From contig NW_004457639.1 of assembly GCF_000203815.1 (NCBI RefSeq), positions 1,674,001 to 1,738,000 of the forward strand: a stretch of 64,000 nucleotides of DNA. The letters are read 5' to 3'. This DNA comes from Cavenderia fasciculata (lineage: Eukaryota; Evosea; Eumycetozoa; Acytosteliales; Cavenderiaceae). The position numbers were made by a program, and so were the translations under genes. The notes beneath the pieces were generated by a model. The model made no database searches, was not told the DNA's origin, and was given only the letters and a program-made list of their open reading frames with translations. Shown piece by piece: positions 58,206 to 64,000 of this stretch (positions are counted from its first letter, which is position 1; every line of letters starts with the position of its first letter).

Positions 58206-60632
58206 ATGGAACAAATAATTCATTACACACATAAAAGTGATGACTATCATCAACAACCATCACTTCATTTTATAGAGATAGTATGTCAGTTATCTATAGA
58301 AAGAGAAGCAAGAGAATTGGATAAAAAGGGTTTATATCCAACACCTATCAACAAGAAAGAAAAGATTTCAACATCAAAAGCTAAACTTCAATACAGACAG
58401 TACTTCAACAACATTGAACAACGTGATACTGATACTTTACAAAGATCATCAGTATTAGTACCATGGCTACTTTATCTTATCTACATATGTCAATACCCAA
58501 CTGTAAAATATCTATCTATCACGATGCCGGAATTGCCTCTCTAGATCATTCATAGTTACTAATCGTTCATTGTATTGTAGCTACGAAATCAATCAATTTA
58601 TTTATTAGAGAAAGCTTTAAGAAAGAGACTTGGTTTTAACAAAGACATAGAGAAAGAAGAGTATTTCCAAGATAATGAATTACTTGTTCATTGGTTCAAT
58701 AGACTCGATTGTACTGATAGACCATCAGTAATGAATGAAAAGATTTATTCTATACTTTGTTCTTTAATGACAATGTATTCATTACCAAAAGGTATACTAT
58801 ATATATATAACATTTAAATAATACCATCGATGATCATCATTCATACCAACACAAACTAATTACTTTTGCTTTTAATTTCCAATTGTAGAAACATACAAAA
58901 CATTTTATACAATGTTGGATTGTGAACAAAGTTATCATGCCAAATTAATTGTTGTTGATACTATTGAAAGATGTAAGGTGGCACTTGAACATATCGATAG
59001 AGATGCATTTCTATCTCTGTTGAGTAGATATTTGATGGATACAAACCTCGAAATACGATCACGATTATTTGATCTAATCACAACCAACCAATACAACGTC
59101 GAAGAACAGGTACTACAGAGATTAGAGTATGGTATCGAAACTAATTCATTCATTCTTGGGTCTCAATCAATTTTGTCAACTGTCATTCCTTTGATTTCAC
59201 CAATTAATGTAAATATTATCTTTATTATTAATATTTATTTATTTAATAATTTATTAATTTAATTTTTTTTTTTTAGATATCAAATAGATTACTTTTAAAA
59301 TCAATGAATAGAATAAAACTGATAAGTGATGGTGACCACCTTGCCAAGGTAGTTGCCTATTTTATGGATATTGGAAAACATATTGGATTTAAAAGGTTTA
59401 ACAAACATCTATTTAAATTGATGGAATATTATAAATCACAATACCCACCACCACCATTACGAATACTCTGTATTATATTGAGATCATTACAATCTCTTCT
59501 TCTTCTTTTACAATGTTCAAAACATGGTAGTGGTTGTGGTGGCGGTCAAGACATAAAGATTTATAATTGTATAATAATGAAACATATAGTTAGAATGATA
59601 CAATCAGAAGGACATGGAGTACATTCTATCCTACCTATACTAGCCAAGAACGCACCATCATACTATACCTTTTTACTTGGACCTTTGTTTCAGATTGTTC
59701 CTTTATCGTTGGAGTCATCAACTATGTTGACTGAAATCCTAAGATCAAAGGTTGCCAAACAAGGTATTACACAAGAGACTGAACAACTCTTTCTTGAACT
59801 GGTGCAGTTAGAGTGTGGAGAATCAAAGATACTTGCCAAGTACCCACCACCAAACCTATCTCAAGTAATTGAAATGATAGAGATTATGAAAGCAAGAGGA
59901 GGTGGAATATCAATCATCCCTACCAAAGAGACGCAGGTTATCTTGGAGTATTGTATAGGCGAGGAGAATAGAGTGTATACAATGTGGAAAACAAAGGTTA
60001 GATTTGTAGACAATCAATTGGTTATAGTTTACAGTAAGACCCTATTCAACGCCTTTTTGTTGTCAACTCAACTTGCTTCCATCAATACAGAGTTGTTGCC
60101 ACAGGTATTTACCAAAACACATTCTTCACTGACAAGTCTATTACAACAGACACATAAAAACCAAGAAACCTCCTTTACCATTTTACCATTGGTTCATGCA
60201 CAATGGGAATATTTATTTGAATCAAATCATGGTGGTGGAATGTATGTACTATTACAATACTATAAACAACTCATTCCAGTGTGCATACAATATTTTTTTC
60301 ATATGACCAAGACTTGCGTTATCATGGAATGGAGAAAATCAAGACCCTATGCCTACTCTTTTTGGAAAATGCTTATATTGATTTACGAAAACAATCAAGA
60401 ACCTATTGTTAATGATATGTATAAATTAATCAATCAATTTATACCAGAACCACCACCCGATGAACAATATCAAATCCAACATTTTAATCAATTCCTAATC
60501 GAAACGCTAAGTGATATGGTTGCAATATCTTTTAGAGTAGATTATAAGTACCAAATTTCAGTACCATCTTTATTTATTTCTGATTTGGTACTTTATTGCC
60601 CTACGTTTTTATTAAAATCAAAAATAAATTAA
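58206..60632 (+). CDS. Large helical protein of unknown function, 727 aa
   Basis: Four exons: 58206-58502, 58581-58791, 58889-59208, 59277-60632. I do not recognise this protein. It is rich in Leu, Ile and Tyr, with regular alpha-helical segments (LSLLSRYLMDTNLEIRSRLF, LHSILPILAKN-like) that suggest a HEAT-like solenoid. There is no signal peptide, membrane span or enzymatic motif. Subunits of adaptor, tethering or transcription complexes often look like this, but I cannot pick one. All junctions keep frame and the start ATG at 58206 is the first in frame. The gephyrin gene begins 114 bp downstream on the same strand. Confidence 0.75.
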
Positions 60633-60746
60633 AAAATTAATTAAAAAAAAAACAAAGGTGTTTGTTCGTTAATGAAAAAGAAATTAATAGTCATTGTCAT
60701 AGTTTATAGTTAGTTAGTTAGTCGGTCAAAAGATATCTTTTGACCT

Positions 60747-63061
60747 ATGTTTAATAACAGTATGTCATCGTTTATGAATATATTTTCATCAGCTGCACCT
60801 ACAACAACAATAACAACCAATACTGCTTCAAGCAGTACAGATACAACTACACCATCAACACCATCAGCTTCAACAACTATCAACACTAGCACTCATGATA
60901 ATCAACAACATATAGTCGAAAGTAATATATGGAATATAGGAGTATTGACTATTAGTGATCGTGTTTCACGTGGACAAGCAATCGATCATAGTGGTCCAGA
61001 GTTGATAAACTTGATAAAAGAACAGCTCAGTCTATTGGCTGCTGCAACCAACATCACAGCACCCAAGATACAAACCACTTACAAGGTAGTCGCTGACGAT
61101 GTGAATGGTATTCGTGCCTATGTCAGTCAATGGGCATCACAAGGTTTTAGAATGATCATGACTACTGGTGGAACAGGCTTTAGTGAAAGAGATGTGACAC
61201 CAGAAGCTATCAAACCTCTTCTCCACAAAAAGGCACCAGGTATGGTCATTGCAATGATCAACACTAGTCTATCGGTCACTCCCCACGCCATGCTCAGTCG
61301 TCCAGTGGCTGGTATGATCGACTCGACATTGGTCGTCACCTTCCCAGGTAGTGCAAAGGCTGTCAGAGAAAACTTTACTGCACTATTACCTGCTCTTCCA
61401 CATGCACTTTCATTACTCTCATCCTATTCATCTGCTTCTTTACCTGAAAGTCATAGATCAAAAGATTATAATCCATCATCAATTAGTAATACTTCATCTC
61501 CTCATCAATCAACCAATTTTTCTTCTTCTTCTTCATCTCCATCAATAACTCAGAGTCATAGTGGATGTGGAGGTCATCATCACAGTCATGGACATAATGT
61601 AAATAATCAGCAACAACAACAACAACAACATAGATCATCATGTGGAGGAAATCATAAAAGAGGATCAACATTTCCAATGGTATGTATTTAGAATCTACTT
61701 TATAATATATATAATTAATTCTTTATTTTATTTATTTAATTATTTAGATTGATGTTGATATAGCAATTGATATTATATTAAAACAATGTGATGATGTATA
61801 TAAAAATGAAAATGAAAAGTATGAATCAAAGGCAATCATGGAATCGGTTGGGATGATCGTAGCAGAAGATATTCAATCACAGATTGACTTTCCACCATTC
61901 CGTGCATCCATCAAAGATGGTTATGCAATCAGATCAAAGGATGGAGCTGGAGAATATATCATTATTGCTAGTAGTCTTGCTGGTGGTGGTGATGCTCATA
62001 AATTACAACCAGACAACAACAACAATGACAATCAAAAGAAATGTATTAGAATTACAACAGGTGCAATGATACCGGATGGATATGATGCTGTTGTCATGGT
62101 TGAAGATACAGAATTAATCAAATCTACGGCAGAGGGTTCGAAAGAGGAAAGAGTAAATATTGAGGTATCAGTACCAGTGGGATGTGATATTCGCCCAATT
62201 GGTAGTGACATTAAAAAAGGAGCAGTTGTTATTAAAAAGGGTGAAAAGATTGGTAGTGCAGAGATTGGATTACTCGCAACACTTGGACACACACATATCA
62301 AGGTGTATGGTCAACCACGTATCACAATCATATCGACCGGTGATGAATTGACACAATTTGATACCGAGGAAAAGGATATCAAGAATGGTCACATTAGAGA
62401 TTCAAATTCACCAACACTTGCATCGGTCGTTGAAGAAGTATCACAAAACTTTGGTCGTAGTGGTACTGCTTCCAATGTCAAGCAGTATGGTATTGTTCCT
62501 GACCGTCTCGAAGATTTGGAACGTGCACTCGTTGATAGTGCTGCCACGTCTGAAGTCATCATCACTAGTGGTGGTGTCTCAATGGGTCAGTTGGATCTAG
62601 TCAAGCCACTTCTCGGCAAGCTTGGTACTGTTCACTTTGGACGTGTCAATATGAAGCCTGGTAAACCCCTCACATTTGCAACCATTGAACGTGACAATGG
62701 CAAAAAGACACTTGTCTTTGCTTTGCCCGGTAACCCTGTCAGTACTATGGTCACATTCTACCTATTTGTCGTACCAGCATTACGTAAGCTCTGCGGACAC
62801 TCTAACCACCGTCTGCCACTCGTCCAAGCAAAGTTGGATGATCGTATCAGAATGGATCCAGAAAGACCAGAATACCATCGTTGCATGATCAAGTTTGACA
62901 TGGATCAACACTGCTTTATCGCCAACAGCACTGGTTCTCAAGCTTCATGTCGTCTACTCAGCATGAAACGTGCCAATGCTCTTTTAGTCATTCCTCAAAA
63001 AGAAGGTTACCTTGAAAAAGGATCATCTCTAAATGCAATTATTATTGGTCCTCTTGTATAA
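60747..63061 (+). CDS. gphn: Gephyrin-type molybdenum cofactor enzyme (MogA-MoeA fusion)
   Basis: Two exons, 60747-61679 and 61748-63061, giving 748 aa. The N-terminal G domain (MogA-like, about 55-225) adenylylates molybdopterin; motifs are NIGVLTISDRVSRG, TTGGTGFSERDVTPEAI and FPGSAKAVRENF. The C-terminal E domain (MoeA-like, from about 312) inserts molybdate; motifs are FPPFRASIKDGYAIRS, ITTGAMIPDGYDAVVMVED, IRDSNSPTLAS and LPGNPVSTMVTFYL. The order G then E is as in animal gephyrin and the reverse of plant Cnx1. The linker holds a His-rich and a poly-Gln stretch (GCGGHHHSHGHN). The intron lies right between the two domains. Confidence 0.94.
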
Positions 63062-63192
63062 AAAAAAAAAAATAATAAATCATTAATATTTTATAACTAA
63101 TATTATTTTATCTGTGGAGTTGAACATCAAAGTTTTTAATTTATTATTTTTTAATATCAACACACGTACTCATTAAATTAATTAATTAAAGA

Positions 63193-64000
63193 ATGAAGAA
63201 AATCATAAATGATGCTAATAATGTAGTGAATGATATGATTGATGGGATGATCATGTCTAATCCATTAATCAAAAAATTACTTAATCATAATGTAATAGTA
63301 AGAGCTGATACACAACAGTATGTTATACATATATCATACTACATATTAAAAGGAAGATAGGACTTTGTTTACTTACCACATACATTTGTCAAGTTAGATC
63401 AACATTAAAAGATAGAGTAGCATTGATTAGTGGAGGTGGATCAGGACATGAACCAAGTCATGCTGGTTTTGTTGGGATGGGTATGTTGAGTGCTGCAGTC
63501 CTCGGTGATGTCTTTACAAGTCCGTCTCCTAGTCATATAGTAGCTGCTATACATGCTGTTACAGGTCGTCAAGGATGTTTGTTGATCGTCAAGAATTATA
63601 CAGGTGATCGACTAAACTTTGGTATTGCAGCAGAGACTGCTAATAGTCAAGGATTCAAAGTAAGGATTGTGATTGTGGGAGACGACATTTCATCTCTTGA
63701 ACTTGGTTCAAATGATGATACAAAGAGACGTGGTGTAGCTGGAACTGTATTATTGCACAAGATACTAGGTGCAATGGCAGAACAGTGTAAACCATTGGAC
63801 GAAATTGAAGCAATGGCCAAACAGTTGTGCAAGTGTATATCGACACTTGGTGTTGGATTGTCATCATGTACAATACCTCGAGTTGGACATCCAAGCTTTC
63901 AACTAGGTGAAAGTGAAATTGAAATTGGATTAGGTATACATGGTGAACAAGGTATCAAAAGACAAGAGATGGTTGATGCCAAAACAATGGCAAAAACAAT
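63193..64000 (+). CDS. Dihydroxyacetone kinase, 5' part only
   Basis: Exon 1 63193-63317, then exon 2 from 63398 past the right edge. The DhaK domain is clear: LISGGGSGHEPSHAGF, GCLLIVKNYTGDRLNFG and the substrate-binding His in GLGIHGEQG. The enzyme phosphorylates dihydroxyacetone with ATP; eukaryotic forms carry a DhaL domain downstream, which is outside this window. The start MKKIINDANNVVNDM fits the family. The second exon acceptor (AG at 63396-63397) is the one that avoids a stop. Confidence 0.93.

Overview
This is a eukaryotic window, almost certainly from a dictyostelid social amoeba. The intergenic DNA is AT-rich, and the genes are compact with short introns that nearly always start GTATGT or GTAAGT. 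Proteins carry runs of Asn, Gln and Ser, TATA and (TTTA)n tracts are common, and the ordinary housekeeping orthologues are dictyostelid-like. The coding DNA is less AT-extreme than I would expect for Dictyostelium discoideum, so a Cavenderia- or Heterostelium/Polysphondylium-like genome is more likely, but I cannot settle the species from sequence alone.

Layout. 1-9.2 kb holds three secreted MAC/perforin (MACPF) proteins (minus, plus, minus; the first is cut by the window edge), built as signal peptide, PMP-like beta-helix, PA14-like domain, Cys motif, MACPF and a C-terminal beta-rich region. 9.5-12 kb holds a 7-exon DNase II-like gene. 12-14 kb is gene-poor, with a long (GA)n tract and the remnant of a serine carboxypeptidase gene. 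14-18.2 kb carries two tandem F-box-like genes with a damaged junction and one F-box gene facing them. 18.8-20.2 kb has two small spliced orphan genes. 21.3-31.3 kb holds a mitochondrial cytochrome b5-like gene, TIM50, a broken copy of a 2OG-Fe(II) oxygenase gene, an LRAT-domain gene, the intact oxygenase, a VASt (GRAMD1/Aster-like) gene, a small secreted protein and a single-span membrane protein with a PPPY tail.

32-58 kb is threaded by nine members of a small secreted-protein family (107-125 aa, one intron at a fixed place, four conserved Cys). These are interleaved with an alpha/beta hydrolase, WAPL, a second DNase II-like gene, an F-box/JmjC oxygenase, the TRM7-type tRNA methyltransferase, DENND6, an F-box gene and SDHAF1. 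58-64 kb carries a large unrecognised helical protein, a gephyrin-type molybdenum-cofactor fusion and the 5' part of a dihydroxyacetone kinase.

How the parts relate. Housekeeping genes (TIM50, SDHAF1, WAPL, TRM7, gephyrin, DENND6, DAK) look single-copy and intact. The lively material is the secreted set: MACPF proteins, DNase II-like proteins and the nine-member family, all of which show recent duplication. For a bacteria-eating amoeba a role in phagosomal or extracellular killing and digestion is an attractive inference, but nothing in the sequence proves it. Splice sites were placed by eye from GT/AG signals, frame continuity and paralogue agreement.
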